Notes: a model not told the origin generated them from the letters alone. DNA of 64,000 nucleotides from Maea johnstoni (GCA_963942565.1 OZ012685.1:21158297-21222296), one strand, 5' to 3'. Numbered from the stretch's first letter, positions 1 through 11,617 are shown. Made by a program: numbers and translations.

Positions 1-639
1 GTGGAGGAATATTCCAAATGAAATATACCCTATTCCAACACGCTTATTCACAATACGAAATGATCAATGGTAATCAAAACCAATCCTAATGTCATGTGGA
101 GAATGAATGTGTTAACAGGTCTGAGGATTCCACTATTCTTCTATTTTCTATTGTAAAGCAGTTTCTACTAGCGATTTCTTATAAAGTCCTCTGATTTAAA
201 AAAGGCTTTTTAAAAAGGCTTTCCTCCACATTAAGTTTTGCCAACCGTACGATTAAAGTTTTCATTTCAATTGGAGAGCAGGGCAATCACACCATGGACA
301 TATACATCTAGATTATGATTATGCATACATAACACCACCAGGGACACGGCAAAATATCCATATTGTTTACTAACTAAAGGTGAATGGCCGAAGGCGAGTT
401 AGTAAAATCATATTGGGGTGACAAGTGGTTAGACTTAGAGACTCCTTTATTTCTGAACTCCTATGAACTCCATATCTGCTCGAATGCTTCTATATGTTTT
501 ATCACTGAGATGCACCCTCTGGTGATATCGGTACACAAAGGTCATCACCCTGGTCAAAAGATATATAAGGCTTATTTGTCCAAATTATCGGTCCGGTTTA
601 TCGCGACCATGTAAAAATCCCACGAACAATTCCAAGTGT

Positions 640-786
640 TTGATAGGGCTTGCCCTGATGGTCAATTGGTCTAATGCGTTGCCAACGACAGTGCGTATCT
701 CACCACTGCGCGGATCCGAATATAGCTTGAGGCATGTGATGAAGTTATCAGTGTTTTCCCTGCTACTGTGGTTTCCTCTACCATTA
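640..786 (+). mobile_element. tRNA-derived SINE, family 1, degenerate
   Basis: GCCCTGATGGTCAATTGGTC resembles an A-box head, followed by TCTCACCACTG, GAGGCATGTGATGAAGTTA and a TTTCCTCTACCA tail. The same order occurs in the copies at 6.36, 19.05, 23.6, 36.5 and 55.1 kb. Confidence 0.55.
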
Positions 787-1204
787 ACGATTGTCTAGGC
801 ATGTTTTAGACTTAATATGGCAGACAAAAGACGACAAACGAAATTCCAAATTCAAACGGTTAGGTTGTCAGCGTATCCATGAGAATGCAAGTATAGCAAA
901 GCTGTTTAGTTTGATCGACGTTGTAACCCCGTTTTCTTGCTTCGAAAGTCAAGAAAATAAAATGCATTCTGAACAGATTCGCGATAGTCGGTATCAGCGG
1001 GAAATCTTGATTTTATTTTTGATAAGACTAGTGAATAGGTAGATAGGATGAATAGGGAAGATCTCTATATCCTTCTCATTCGTCGAGGCTTCTAATTGGT
1101 CGTTTCGAATTACAGTCAAAATGGAAGGTTCGTATTCAAACGGTCCTAAGTTTTCGGAGGCTCAAGGTTATGCTGCCTCCCTCTTGTGTTCCTATTCAAC
1201 CCCT

Positions 1205-1420
1205 CAACCCATTGATGCTAAAGAGTTCCTCCAGAAATAGTCGTCTGGATCGAAAAGACTTTTGACAATAACTTAGATACTGAGGACTATTTTACAAAAT
1301 ATTTGAAGGAGAGTTGTTGCTAATGTCCTGATTAACATTTCTGCTTCAAATATTTTCTTAATTATGCTTTCACCTGCAAGATTTCATCAAAAGTGTCAGT
1401 CTGCTTTTGGCCGAGTAGTC
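1205..1420 (+). mobile_element. TTAA-type MITE, family B
   Basis: Starts CCCATTGATGC and carries GAGTTCCTCC, a GTCGTCTGGATC segment and AAATATTTGAAGGAGAGTTG, in the same order as the intact copy at 41427-41648. The terminal TTAA has decayed. Confidence 0.6.
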
Positions 1421-1590
1421 TGTCTTTAAAATCAAAACTTTGTCTCAAAAACACTTCTAGGAAAATTATGTCATGGTCACAGTTCTCAATGAAATACTAG
1501 TTTTCTTCAACATTCACGCAAGTAACGCAACTGCAAGAAAGCGCCTTTGTTTCATAACCTCCTGTTCTAAGTTTCCACAGCATGGATGTG

Positions 1591-1800
1591 TTAATCCTCA
1601 TGTTGCTGGTGGCTAATTTAGTCATTACGAAATAATGCAAAAAGAAACCCTGAAAAGTGATTGAAACACTGGCACATAGTACACAACTGAGAGAACTGAG
1701 CGAGAGCTTTCTAATGAATACCAACATGACAGGTTTCAGATGTTTTTCAAATGTCTTTGCGTCCTTTGGACGAAAGTAGCCTCAGCATTGGAATGGTTAA
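1591..1800 (+). mobile_element. TTAA-flanked quasi-palindromic MITE, family A
   Basis: TTAA at both ends (1591-1594 and 1797-1800), with inner ends reading like TGCTGGTGGCTAATTT and AGTAGCCTCAGCATTGGAA. Full length, 210 bp. Confidence 0.8.
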
Positions 1801-2325
1801 AGGAGCGCAAGTGTTGTTTTTTTCAAACTGTTGATTAAAAAAGTTACAAAACGAGCTGAACATACAAAAGGTGGCGCTTTGTGACCTGTAGCTATTTATG
1901 GCATGCAAGATGTGTCAAGGTAATCAGTGTTTGTCAGTCGAACCTGCCGTCCCGGCGGAAGGCGGATGCTTGACATTTAAAGAAGCATAATTACCTAACC
2001 TTAAGGTTTTTTGAGAAGAGCAGAGCTTTAAGATGACCTCCTACACCCCACCCATAAGACACCTGTTACCCCCTTTCAGCGCTAGACACCTGTGTGTGAT
2101 CCCCTACTCTATCAAACGCCTTATGACATGCTACTTGACATATACATCATCTATCATGCTGGCAGCATTTCCGTGTATTACATGTTCAAGTATACCCTAC
2201 TGAATTATGTAGGTTTTATAATCTATATGCTGAAACGTACTTGGGTGTACAGATACATACACTAGTACGTACGTACGTACATACATACATGCATTCATAC
2301 GCAAGTACGTCTACGTGTATGTATA

Positions 2326-2531
<206 letters not shown>

Positions 2532-2890
2532 ATCACCACACCTCTGTGATTCATACACAAGAATATACCTGAAAATTAACAGTTACTCTGAAGCACCGAA
2601 TATGCTCTTAAATGCTTTTTACTAATGTAAACCTAACACATTGGTTAACCTTTCCTTTTTTCTCGAAGTGTGACTGACCCCGAACTAGTTATCAATACGG
2701 ACTCACTTAAACTCTTAGGCATCATTTGTCATACCTGTCTCGATCAATAGAGATAATCAATAAATGATATAAGCTGTCTGTGTGGATGGGTATTGGTCCG
2801 GTGACCTCCTAGCCTGGATCGATGGGTCTATTAGGGCCATTACTCTGACCCAGACATAATATCTTTATCAAGGGGAAAAACAAATAAATA

Positions 2891-3098
2891 TTACCCCTTC
2901 TAATTCTAAGGCTACTTTCGCCCGAAGCACAAATATGCAAAGATTTCTGAAAACCGTCTAAACGCTGTCATGTTGGTACCCATTATATATCTCTCACTGA
3001 GTACTTTCAGATGAGTACCCATGTGCCAGGGTTTCAGTAGTTTAAAAAATGGATCATTCTGTGTTGGCAAAATTAGCCACCAGCACCATAAGTGTTAC
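2891..3098 (-). mobile_element. MITE, family A (reverse)
   Basis: Reverse-oriented copy: TTACCCCTTCTAATTCTAAG at the start and TTAGCCACCAGCACCATAAG near the end. Both terminal TTAA sites have decayed by a base. Confidence 0.75.
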
Positions 3099-3349
3099 GA
3101 TCTGAGGGGTAGCAAATACCCTCTGAGGATTATCCACGTGAAAATGAAATAAGTATTACTTAGCAGCCCAAATATATTTTTGGGATTATTGTTGCGGTTT
3201 CTTTTCGGGTGTTTTTTTTATCGTCTCTCGTTTTCTGTTCTATTGAGGAGGAATCTCTAGTAGACAGTTATTGGTGTAGGGCCCGCGAAACCTTCGATTT
3301 GCCTTAAGTCATTGGCATGCGGCGTAGTAATTAAGTCATGGTGATATAC

Positions 3350-3572
3350 ATACGTAAAGTACCTCAGTACGATTTGTACTGAGGTACTTTACCGTAGGTT
3401 GCACTACAAATTTGAACCAGGACTTTACCGTTATGTGTACTTCAAATATGCACTGATGTACTTTACCGTAATTTGTACTACAAATTTGAACTGTGGCACT
3501 TAATCGTAATTTGTACTACAAATCTGCACTGATATACATGTACGTTACCGTAAGTTGTACTACAAATGCACC
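3350..3572. repeat. tandem array, ~60-bp unit, with a perfect hairpin
   Basis: Repeated words GTACTTTACCGTAATTTGTA and CTACAAATTTGAAC recur four to five times. At 3356-3370 and 3376-3390 there is a perfect 15-bp stem (AAAGTACCTCAGTAC) with a 5-base loop. Confidence 0.7.
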
Positions 3573-4533
3573 AACCAATAGCCAAAGCCAAACAATACTG
3601 TATGTTAGACCAATAAAGGTTCCATATGTTTTATAGGGAAACAATCCGGGATGATATTCCTTATTCGCTTAATGGATATCATAGCACAGTTTAACACCAC
3701 CTGGTCACTCTGGCCTTGAAATTATAGTCTACAAGGAGGACTTGAATAGGCGCATCTGTTTTCACAAGTCTTTGTAGTTCTTATTGCCAGGTGTTGCCTT
3801 CAGGTAATTAATACTGTCGGGTACACATGTGGTGCCCATTAAATCTCTGATGATGTCAGTATTACAGCACTCGTGTTTTATGATATATATATTACGTAGC
3901 ATACTTAATGAACCAGGCACCACTAAACACTGAAACAGCTTTGCTTATGATTTTTACATACAATGCCATCAAACAACATATATATTTATAGAGAGCTTTT
4001 CTGATAAGCAAAACTGGCATTATATACTTATAAACGCAAAGAAAAATGCATACATATATATAAATTGCATTTATAGCATGCATTAAGAACACCCTTTCCT
4101 ATTCATTTACGAGTTACAATTTTAACTGAATAAAGTTCCCTCAAAGTAAACCCTTTCTGAAATTATTTAAATAATAGATTCATTTTTCTAACTTTTAAAT
4201 AGAAGCGCTGTTAGTTAAAGTATGTTAATATATTCTGCTACTGACATGCAAATCCTCATTGACATTGATGCATTTCGGAAAAAAATATATTTACAATGAA
4301 ACATCACATAACTATTTCGGTCATTAAGAAGTAATGTAGAAATTATTGACACTACATATTTTTGCAAATTCTTTTAATTACTACTAAACCTTTTTATATA
4401 TGACATGTTTATTACTATTTTGTATGTGCAACTGTGAATATTCTGATATTGTGCAGCTCTACACCTACACATACAGCTCTACTTATGGCTTGGTTTAACA
4501 GAGCAATTAGTAAACCTGTTTTTTCTCTTGTAG

Positions 4534-4646
4534 AGCTTGAGCTTGCTGCTGAGCTGGGGAAGACGTTACTGGAGAGGAACAGGGAACTGGAGAGTGAACT
4601 TCAGCAACTCCACAGACTCAACCAGGAGCAACAGATGGAGATACAC
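4534..4646 (+). CDS. CDR2: CDR2-like coding exon (second of the gene, first in window)
   Basis: The acceptor is TTTTTTCTCTTGTAG ending at 4533 and the donor is GTGAGT at 4647. The exon enters with two bases of a split codon and leaves in phase 0. It encodes LELAAELGKTLLERN, then a coiled coil ending QQMEIH, the most conserved block of the family. The open frame running in from 4434 is intronic read-through, not coding. Confidence 0.92.
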
Positions 4647-7462
4647 GTGAGTTACAGAAAAATAAAAACATAAAACAGCATCTCACTCATCAGTGATGGG
4701 TGAGTTATGGGTTTAAAAACATAACACGGTATGTTTGGAACGTTCAGCTGTGTTATTTAAAAGCGTATGACTAGCAGAAGCGTATTCTCTTTTTATAAAA
4801 CAATATCTATAAAAAGATATTTATGTCTTGAACAAAACTAAGAAGAACCTATAATAAATATAGTAAATCAAGTCTATACATGTTGAAGCATACCTGTATT
4901 AGCAATTTTAGGAAATACTTCCTTCACTTTATGGAAATCATCAAAGCAGTCCTTCAAGTTCAGATTATTTATAGTCTACATATATTCTTGAGAAACTTCA
5001 AAAACATCTTTAAGGTGTTTAAAAATAGATGTGGCATAAAATAGCGATCCTAGCGGTGGTGTTAGCTATTATACATGATACCTCTTATTCCGCCATCGGC
5101 GTTTCAGCGCCATGGTTTTAAGTATGACGTCTGCCTATGCTGAAAGGTATTTCAGTATGCTATCTTTACGTCGGCTGTTGTTAGATTGTGTAAAAGAAAC
5201 TATAAGAAACAAAAAACAAAATAGATCATGCCTTTGAATATCAGAACAGCAGTATCCCATTTCCACCAGTCATTCGTTATTCCCTTTTACCAGCAGTTGC
5301 TAGTCCTACATAAACGTATGCATGCCTCTTAATTTATCAAATGATTTATGACTGTAACATCCCTACTATTATGGCATTATCTCCTGCCAAATTATTGTTT
5401 TGTTTGGAAATTGACACAACAATCTAGAACGTTCCTTCAAATATTTTTCGAACTTGGCGTTTATATGCGATTTGCAGTTTTTTGGTCTAATCATTGCATA
5501 TTGAGCCGAAACATTTAGTGGGAACTTCAATCATAAATTGGTTAAGACCTTCACCATACCCTGATGTTTTGAAACCAAAGCAAACAGATGCTGCATATCT
5601 AGATCTTGTTTTCAGCGTTGAAATTGATGAGATTCTTTTTAAGGCATCCTTGTCACCATGTTTTGTTTAAACACCTAAAGGTAAATGCAACGTGAATTTC
5701 CTCATGCCTTAAAGGTCCTCTTGACAATGTCATCTGGGTCTATGTGTGTACGTTTGACAACACGTGTATTAAATAAAGCATGAATTCATAAGATATTTGA
5801 AGGATGGTTGTTAGTGGGTTCTAAACAACATATTTCCTCCAAATAGATCTTGAATGATTATAAATTAGTCAGTAAAAAATTGACCAGTATCGATGCACAC
5901 TTAATTAACGAAGTTTTTTTACAATTACGATACGTTTTCATTTCGACCTTGACCTTCTCTTCCAGTAGGCAGATTGAATCAATGCCAATTTCGCCTTCAG
6001 GGCAATTTGCCAAAACACATAAAATGATCTTTGCCTATGACCAAATTCCTAATTTCACCTCAAAAATGTTCGTTTTGTAGCTGATGGCGAAGCAGCAGGA
6101 GACTGTGAGAGAGTTAAACGAGTCCCGGATGAAGGTCTACGAGGAAGTGGACAAGGCCATGCAGGAACTTGAGCAAGAGAACCAGCACCTGAATTGCCAG
6201 GGCCACGCGGATAAACAGCGTATACAGAGGTACAGTGAAACGCACATAATTCATTACCTGTCTTAGGATAAAATACTCAGCCATGTGCTATACACCAACT
6301 CCTTAAATTCTACTTAACACTTATTTAATGAATGCATATAGATATATAATTTGTCCTTTCCATCCGGAAGGGCCTATCGTGATGGCCGTGGGGTCTAAGG
6401 TATTGCCACTGGCTGCTAGCTGTCTCTCACCACTGCCCGACTTCGACTACCGGTCGGGACATGGGAGAAAGTTGACAGTGACTTGGAGTTTGGCGGTAGT
6501 TTTCACCAGTTACTTCATTTTCCTCCACCACTTACAACTGGCTAGTCAAGACTTACCCGCAATATGACAAAAAAAGTGACGAAAATCCCAAATTCCAGAT
6601 TTCCCTTCTCTCCCATTTTTCAGAGAATTTGTTATTCTGTTAATGTTTTAATCGTCTTGCTCTCGATTAACAGCATTTCTATAAGTCCACCAACTCGCTT
6701 TTTTGAATAAGCAATTTTGAGCATGGAAATCTTTTTTGAAAAATTTATTTCTGTTTGTCATGTTCCTGTGTGGAATGCATGTACAAAACACCTCGCTTAT
6801 CTAGGACGAATAGGGACCAAGCAAAAGTGTCCGAGCTAAGCGAAATCCGAGTTACGTTTTAAACATTATAGTAGGTAGGAATAATTTGGGACAAGAACTT
6901 TCGTCTGGGATACATAAATATCCGAGCTATGCACGTACAAGCGAAGTGTGTCTTTCTGTACAGTACAAAAAATCATTTTTGTGCATGTGACGTCATTTCT
7001 TTTGCGTAACGTCATTGTTTTTGTGTGACGTCATCGTTTTCTGTGTTGCAGGTTGATGAAGACAGTGGATGAGCTGGAGGTTCGCTGCGACAGCCTGCAG
7101 AGGGCGTTGGACGAGGCCAAGGAGTCAGACAGGCGCAGGCGCAAAGAGAAGAGGGAAAGACGAAAGACGGTCGCAGTTCCTTCCCTTAAAGAAATCACAG
7201 ACCTACAAGAATTCCTAGCCCAGCACCAGAACGATATAGATCTAAAGGTAAAAAAGTCGCTACTAAGATGTAAAAAGTAACACTAAAATGTCATCAACTG
7301 GAATGTTGTTGATATGTCAAGTTTGACATCCTAGAATTATTATGTTGGCAAGATTCTGATTACAGATCAGAAGTATAAGTTATCACCAAAATGTTATATA
7401 AACATAAACGTTGAAGGTTTATGTTCTGATAAGACACTTACAATAAGTGCTATGCTTTTGTT

Positions 7463-7550
<88 letters not shown>

Positions 7551-8228
7551 GCTAATGTTTTTGTGTATATATATGTAAATATATGTATATGTGTGTTTGT
7601 GTTTGACATCTTTATTTAAGCCACACACCTGTTAATGTTTCTTTGAAGCTTTTCGATTTCTTATCATTTTGCGACAGACGTTAAGATTTTGATTTGCATT
7701 TCAGGCTATAATTACTCCTAAAAAGAAGGTATGCATATCTAGGGTGGTTTTGCATAATTAATCTGGTTTAACCCCCCCCCCCCCCTCCCCACCCCCCAAT
7801 TCCTACTACTACATCAGTGATTTGCGTTGTACTAACTAGTTTATGCATTTATGTACTAGTAGATGCAGCCATCAACTACACAGAGATGGTGTACCCCAAA
7901 TATATTTTTCTGGATATCAAATATGCTTGATATCTGGTCGACCATGTGTTGTATCAGCCCTAGATGCACCGTCTTCATTATTAACACAGATTGGATGGAT
8001 CAGCATTGTATAAATACTACTATCAAGAACTAGCACATCTATTGAGAAGCTCCTCCCATGCAAACAGCTAGTCCTGAAAATGGCTCAAATAGTTTAAGGA
8101 AATTAGACGTATTCCTCAAGTAATATCATGTAAAGATTGTGTTATTATCATCTTTATACTTTATTCAACTATTCACATACACATACACGAGATCACTTAT
8201 GAAATTAATGATCAAAATTAAAATGATA

Positions 8229-8274
<46 letters not shown>

Positions 8275-10032
8275 TATATCAGCCCCTCTTGCACAAATGT
8301 TATGTTTGATACCCGACATCCCATGTCCACAAGAGTATGTTGATTCCACCCTCCTAACCTAGAAGCATGTTTCGATATTTGTTCACACACGTTCAAAAGT
8401 TGAGAATGCATTGCACACTAACTGCTTGCTAACTCCCACCTCTGTGAAAAAATCCCAATCAGGATTGAGGCATATGAGAATGTTACCAGTGAATTCGAAT
8501 TTCCGAGGGAGGATTCGGCGATTTCTCTGGATCGGCTGGTTTCCTATGCAACACCAACTGTCTAAATTACTAGTCACAATGCGGCCTAGGTATGTTTGCA
8601 AATTGGCCATAAATGAAATTACAATACGCAAAAGAATGTAAATAGTTTTGAAATCAAAATGTTTAAATGCAATCTGTATTTGAAATGTCTCACTGCATAT
8701 ACACTTAAAGTGCTTGATTTTTAAGATAATTGCTAGCGAAGAAAAAGGTTAGATACCAAATAGACAGCTACATGTAGAATGGATGACCGAATGAGTTAAC
8801 CCTTAGCACACACAATCCTCCACCCCCTTATGCTTGTTAACCTTTCTTTAGTTACATTTTGTTTATTTAAGTTCTTTTGCCGGTATTATTTCTATAAACC
8901 AATATTCTTTTAAATTATTCGAGTTATCATAGCCATATTGTAATTAAGTTAAATATGTGGACAAATAAAGAAGTTCATTTTCAACTACTATGAAAACATC
9001 AATGAATGATAAAGAATTTCTTGTGAATCAACGAAAGGTTATATGATTTAGATATAAGAAGCTACCCCTATTGGATCGAAGGTATTCTCTTAATCTATAT
9101 TTGTTTTGTGGCATTATTTGATTATGGCAGTTAACGGTTAAGCAAGTAAAGTGGCATGTGTCAGATGTGCTAGTATGGATAGGGGGTGCCCATTCTATTA
9201 CATGTCCAATACATTAACCATTTTATAAAATTTGTTTTAAGATAATTTTCCTCTTATTTTACAGTCTTTGCTTCGTGATCCATATGAAGCAGAAATACGT
9301 AGTTTGCAGGAAACAGTCACAAAGCTGCGCGCGCAACAAAGCATGGACCGCAGAAAACATGACAAGCTGGAGACTGAAATCTCCCTCCTCGTACAGGAGA
9401 ACCAGTCAATGGAGGTCAAACTGAAAGAGTACAGTATCAAAACAGAAAAGGCACACGACCTTCACCAGGAACTCGAAGCTGCCGAGATATCGGCTGGCAA
9501 AATATGTCACAAATGTGGAAATAAACTCGAAGAGGGGGTACCGGAATCGAAAGTCGAGCATGACGTACAAGAGGTGGATGATAAAAAGTGCCAAGTGCTG
9601 AGCACACCAGAAGGCGCTTTTATTTATGGAAGCAGGGACGGTCTGGAGAAAATCGGATTTAAAGCGAACGAAGCGCCGCCTGTTGATCCGGGAGTGATTG
9701 AGATTTCACTGTTTGGAGAAATGGAGGCCCAGTATCGTATTCTGGTATCCAAGTACGAGGCTCTTAAGAACAGGAGATGTAAAAGGGCGGTGAGAAATGC
9801 TAGCGTGGAGGCCAATCTACCGTCCAAGGATGAGACTGAAAAGGAAGAACGTAAAAAACTCAGAAACCACCGTTCTCGACGCAGGGATAGGAGCCCGCCG
9901 GAATACAAGAAACTGTTTGAAGAAATATTCCAAACATTGAAGAGATCTTCTTCCTCGGCAGATCTTAGATGCACAGGAAGTGACGCTTCCTCGGTGAAAA
10001 CTTCAAATGGAATAGGAGGTGCCCTAAAATAA
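4534..10032 (+). CDS. CDR2: CDR2/CDR2L-family coiled-coil protein, 5'-incomplete, multi-exon
   Basis: Joined exons 4534-4646, 6081-6229, 7052-7247 and 9265-10032, with an optional 24-nt exon at 7705-7728, encode about 407 residues. Four blocks match vertebrate CDR2 as I remember it: the LAAELGKTLLERN motif at the N-terminal side; KVYEEVDKAMQELEQEN in the second visible exon (human AKVYEQLDVTARELEETN); EMEAQYRILVSKYEAL (human EVDTQYSALKVKYEEL); and PPEYKKLFEEIFQTLK near the C-terminus (human PPEYKALFKEIFSCIK). The protein is mostly heptad-rich coiled coil with a basic stretch before the PPEYK motif. Vertebrate CDR2 is a cytoplasmic coiled-coil protein of about 454 residues, reported to bind Myc and known as a paraneoplastic antigen; the fly relative centrocortin acts at centrosomes. 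The first coding exon, with the conserved acidic WYDHQDL stretch, was not found in bases 1-4533, so it is probably upstream. Vertebrates have CDR2 and CDR2L; an invertebrate copy would be pre-duplicate, so the symbol is a family symbol. Confidence 0.9.
5702..5870 (+). mobile_element. MITE, family B, decayed fragment
   Basis: Contains ATGCCTTAAAGGTCCTC, GTCATCTGGGTCTA and AGATATTTGAAGGATGGTTG in family-B order. It lies in the CDR2-like intron before exon 6081-6229. Confidence 0.5.
6081..6229 (+). CDS. CDR2: CDR2-like coding exon (third of the gene)
   Basis: The acceptor TTCGTTTTGTAG ends at 6080 and the donor is GTACAG at 6230. It enters in phase 0 and leaves with two bases of a split codon. 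It encodes 49 codons starting LMAKQQETVRELNESRMK, all coiled coil, aligning with human LTKQVELLRQMNEQHAK. The splice phases fit the exons on both sides. Confidence 0.92.
6358..6545 (+). mobile_element. tRNA-derived SINE, family 1
   Basis: GATGGCCGTGGGGTCTAAGG (A-box-like), CTGTCTCTCACCACTG, a degenerate B-box region, ATGGGAGAAAGTTGACAGTG and TTTTCCTCCACCACTTACAA tail. Intronic in the CDR2-like gene. Confidence 0.65.
6784..6958. mobile_element. pogo/Tigger-like MITE, 175 bp
   Basis: Flanked by TA on both sides (6782-6783, 6959-6960). Ends are CAAAACACCTCGCTT and, reverse-complemented, CAGAAAGACACACTTCGCTT; inner text has repeated TCCGAGCTA words. Tc1/mariner/pogo elements duplicate TA and pogo MITEs often carry CTCGCTTAT-like ends. 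Confidence 0.6.
6988..7033. promoter_or_regulatory. row of three CRE-type sites
   Basis: TGACGTCA at 6988-6995, TAACGTCA at 7007-7014 and TGACGTCA at 7026-7033, spaced exactly 19 bp start to start, ending 18 bp before exon 7052. The spacing points to a short tandem repeat; CREB/ATF binding is inferred from the motif. Confidence 0.5.
7052..7247 (+). CDS. CDR2: CDR2-like coding exon (fourth of the gene)
   Basis: The acceptor is TTCTGTGTTGCAG, ending at 7051, and the donor is GTAAAA at 7248, a weaker donor. The exon completes the split AG-G arginine codon and ends in phase 0 after IDLK. It encodes a coiled coil, a very basic RRRRKEKRERRK stretch, then SLKEITDLQEFLAQHQ, which matches human CLKELYDLRQHF. 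The basic stretch could be a nuclear-localisation-like or nucleic-acid-contacting patch; that is inference. Confidence 0.92.
7469..7548. repeat. (AT)n microsatellite
   Basis: Pure AT dinucleotide tract of about 80 bp in the CDR2-like intron. Confidence 0.95.
7705..7728 (+). CDS. CDR2: candidate 24-nt in-frame microexon of the CDR2-like gene
   Basis: A 24-base segment between TTTGCATTTCAG (ends 7704) and GTATGC (7729). It is exactly eight codons (AIITPKKK), enters and leaves in phase 0, and lies between two exons that also meet in phase 0, so it can be included or skipped without breaking the frame. Support is splice sites and phase only; the peptide has no counterpart that I recognise in vertebrate CDR2, and the upstream pyrimidine tract is weak. 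Confidence 0.5.
8229..8273. repeat. (TTA)n microsatellite
   Basis: About 15 TTA units in the last CDR2-like intron. Confidence 0.9.
8405..8556 (+). mobile_element. SINE family 1, degenerate fragment
   Basis: AACTGCTTGCTAACTCCCACC, GGATTGAGGCATATGAGAATG, TTACCAGTGAATT and GGTTTCCTATGCAACACC match the family-1 body and tail in order. Confidence 0.45.
9265..10032 (+). CDS. CDR2: CDR2-like terminal coding exon
   Basis: The acceptor CTCTTATTTTACAG ends at 9264. The frame is open for 255 codons to TAA at 10030-10032. It begins with a coiled coil (SLLRDPYEAEIRSLQETV, matching human EEENEHLKKTVTML), passes through a linker with an isolated CHKC pair at 9505-9516, then the conserved LFGEMEAQYRILVSKYEAL helix, a basic RNHRSRRRDR stretch, the PPEYKKLFEEIFQTLKR block and a serine-rich tail. 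A single CxxC is not a complete zinc site in one chain; metal binding across a coiled-coil dimer is possible but unproven. The complementary open frame at 9624-10037 is a shadow. Confidence 0.93.
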   Translation, partial: SLLRDPYEAEIRSLQETVTKLRAQQSMDRRKHDKLETEISLLVQENQSMEVKLKEYSIKTEKAHDLHQELEAAEISAGKICHKCGNKLEEGVPESKVEHDVQEVDDKKCQVLSTPEGAFIYGSRDGLEKIGFKANEAPPVDPGVIEISLFGEMEAQYRILVSKYEALKNRRCKRAVRNASVEANLPSKDETEKEERKKLRNHRSRRRDRSPPEYKKLFEEIFQTLKRSSSSADLRCTGSDASSVKTSNGIGGALK

Positions 10033-10560
10033 TTCACCTCTTATGGCATATTGCCAAATTGCACACTTTTCATTTGATATCAAGATGTTTTTTTTACCGA
10101 ACGTTTTTAATGAAATTATGAGTTAACTCTCTCTTAATTCATTAAAAGTATTTCCTCTCAAAAGCTTAATAGGTACCTGCCCGATTTGAAATGAGGAAAA
10201 ATTTATGCATTAAATTCGCAAAAATTAACTAATCGTCCAATTATTAACCTTAGAAATACTTCGGTAAAATACGTCTTTGAACTAAGTGCCCTTCAATGTT
10301 ACAAGGTTGCTATTGAATGTTTGTACTTGTGTATTTGTATAAATTGCGGATATATTGGCACGCCTAGTATGCAGAAAAAACCTAAGTATTGTAAATACGT
10401 GCCACACCAATCAGTATACAAAATCTGATTCAGTTTTGAGGAGTTTTTTCTGCGATTCTTTAAAATTTACTCCTATAAAAGATTACAGCTTAAGATGAAA
10501 ATAATTCAGTTACGAAGTGCTTTCATATTATTATTGAAATAAATATACTAGTATATGGAA
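10033..10560 (+). other. CDR2: 3' UTR of the CDR2-like gene
   Basis: AT-rich sequence from the stop codon to just past the first good AATAAA. The cleavage site is not known; the end is an estimate about 20 bases after the signal. Confidence 0.55.
10538..10543 (+). terminator. polyadenylation signal AATAAA
   Basis: Canonical AATAAA about 0.5 kb after the stop of the CDR2-like gene, on the coding strand, followed by GT/T-containing sequence. An alternative cluster further on was not seen before the (AT)n tract at 10.63 kb. Confidence 0.55.
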
Positions 10561-10631
10561 AAGTCGGGTAAGTCATTTTACTGAATAGCTCTTAATCACA
10601 CAAGTGTGTAACATGTCTTCCCTATTGGTAT

Positions 10632-10633
<2 letters not shown>

Positions 10634-10714
<81 letters not shown>
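10634..10714. repeat. (AT)n microsatellite
   Basis: About 80 bp of AT dinucleotides just downstream of the CDR2-like gene. Confidence 0.95.
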
Positions 10715-10716
<2 letters not shown>

Positions 10717-11530
10717 GTATATACACGTTCATATACATATATGTATAGGTATTGATTATTGTATTTGAATACTAGTATTGATATTTATGCATCTGACGTT
10801 TTGCTAGTCATTTTATGGTTATTTTACGCAGAAATGCTTAAGTATTGTAAAAGTTATGCACGGGAGAATGGTTCTCCTTCACATTGCATTAGAGTCTTGT
10901 AACCCTGTTTCGCGAAATGTGTTACCCATACCACATACCTCTGGTAACTGGTTTAAGTTTATTTCATGACACTATAATGTGTATTAGGCCTCTACGATTG
11001 AGTAATCCAGGGGTTATTGGCTAGAGAGGAATTAATAAGGAGATGATGATTGAATTTCTTATAAAGCAGATTAATGTATTTGTTGATAATGTTGAATTGT
11101 TGTCCTGGAATAAAATGAGCAATCGGTTTCTTATGTATTGCTAATAATAAGATCCTTTTTCAAAAGGCAAATTGCGAGTATCCACACGGATGGATTGCAG
11201 CTGTTTTCAGGACCTCTTAATTTGAATGAGCTGAGATAGTTTCAGTTGATATCTCACACCTGCATGTCTAAAAGACCCCAAGGAAGCTAAAGTGTAAGTG
11301 GTATACCTACATGTAAATAGCGAGCAGTTTTTTTGCGCCGACGCATAGTAACCCTGGGGGATATTACATGTACAACATTTGAGGGATTATGTACCTTGTA
11401 CCATGTGCCTTTCGACAGTAAGTGACTAAGAATAGTTGGCTAAACACTCTTCCACAAAAACCTTTCTTATCCCTTAATGCTTTCGGCAGCTTTGAGTGTA
11501 TAGGATAGAGAGGAATGCAGTACTAGTGTA

Positions 11531-11533
<3 letters not shown>

Positions 11534-11615
<82 letters not shown>

Positions 11616-11617
11616 TA

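Noticed and set aside
9624-10037. 137-codon minus-strand frame
   Set aside because: It is the complement of the well-supported CDR2-like terminal exon.
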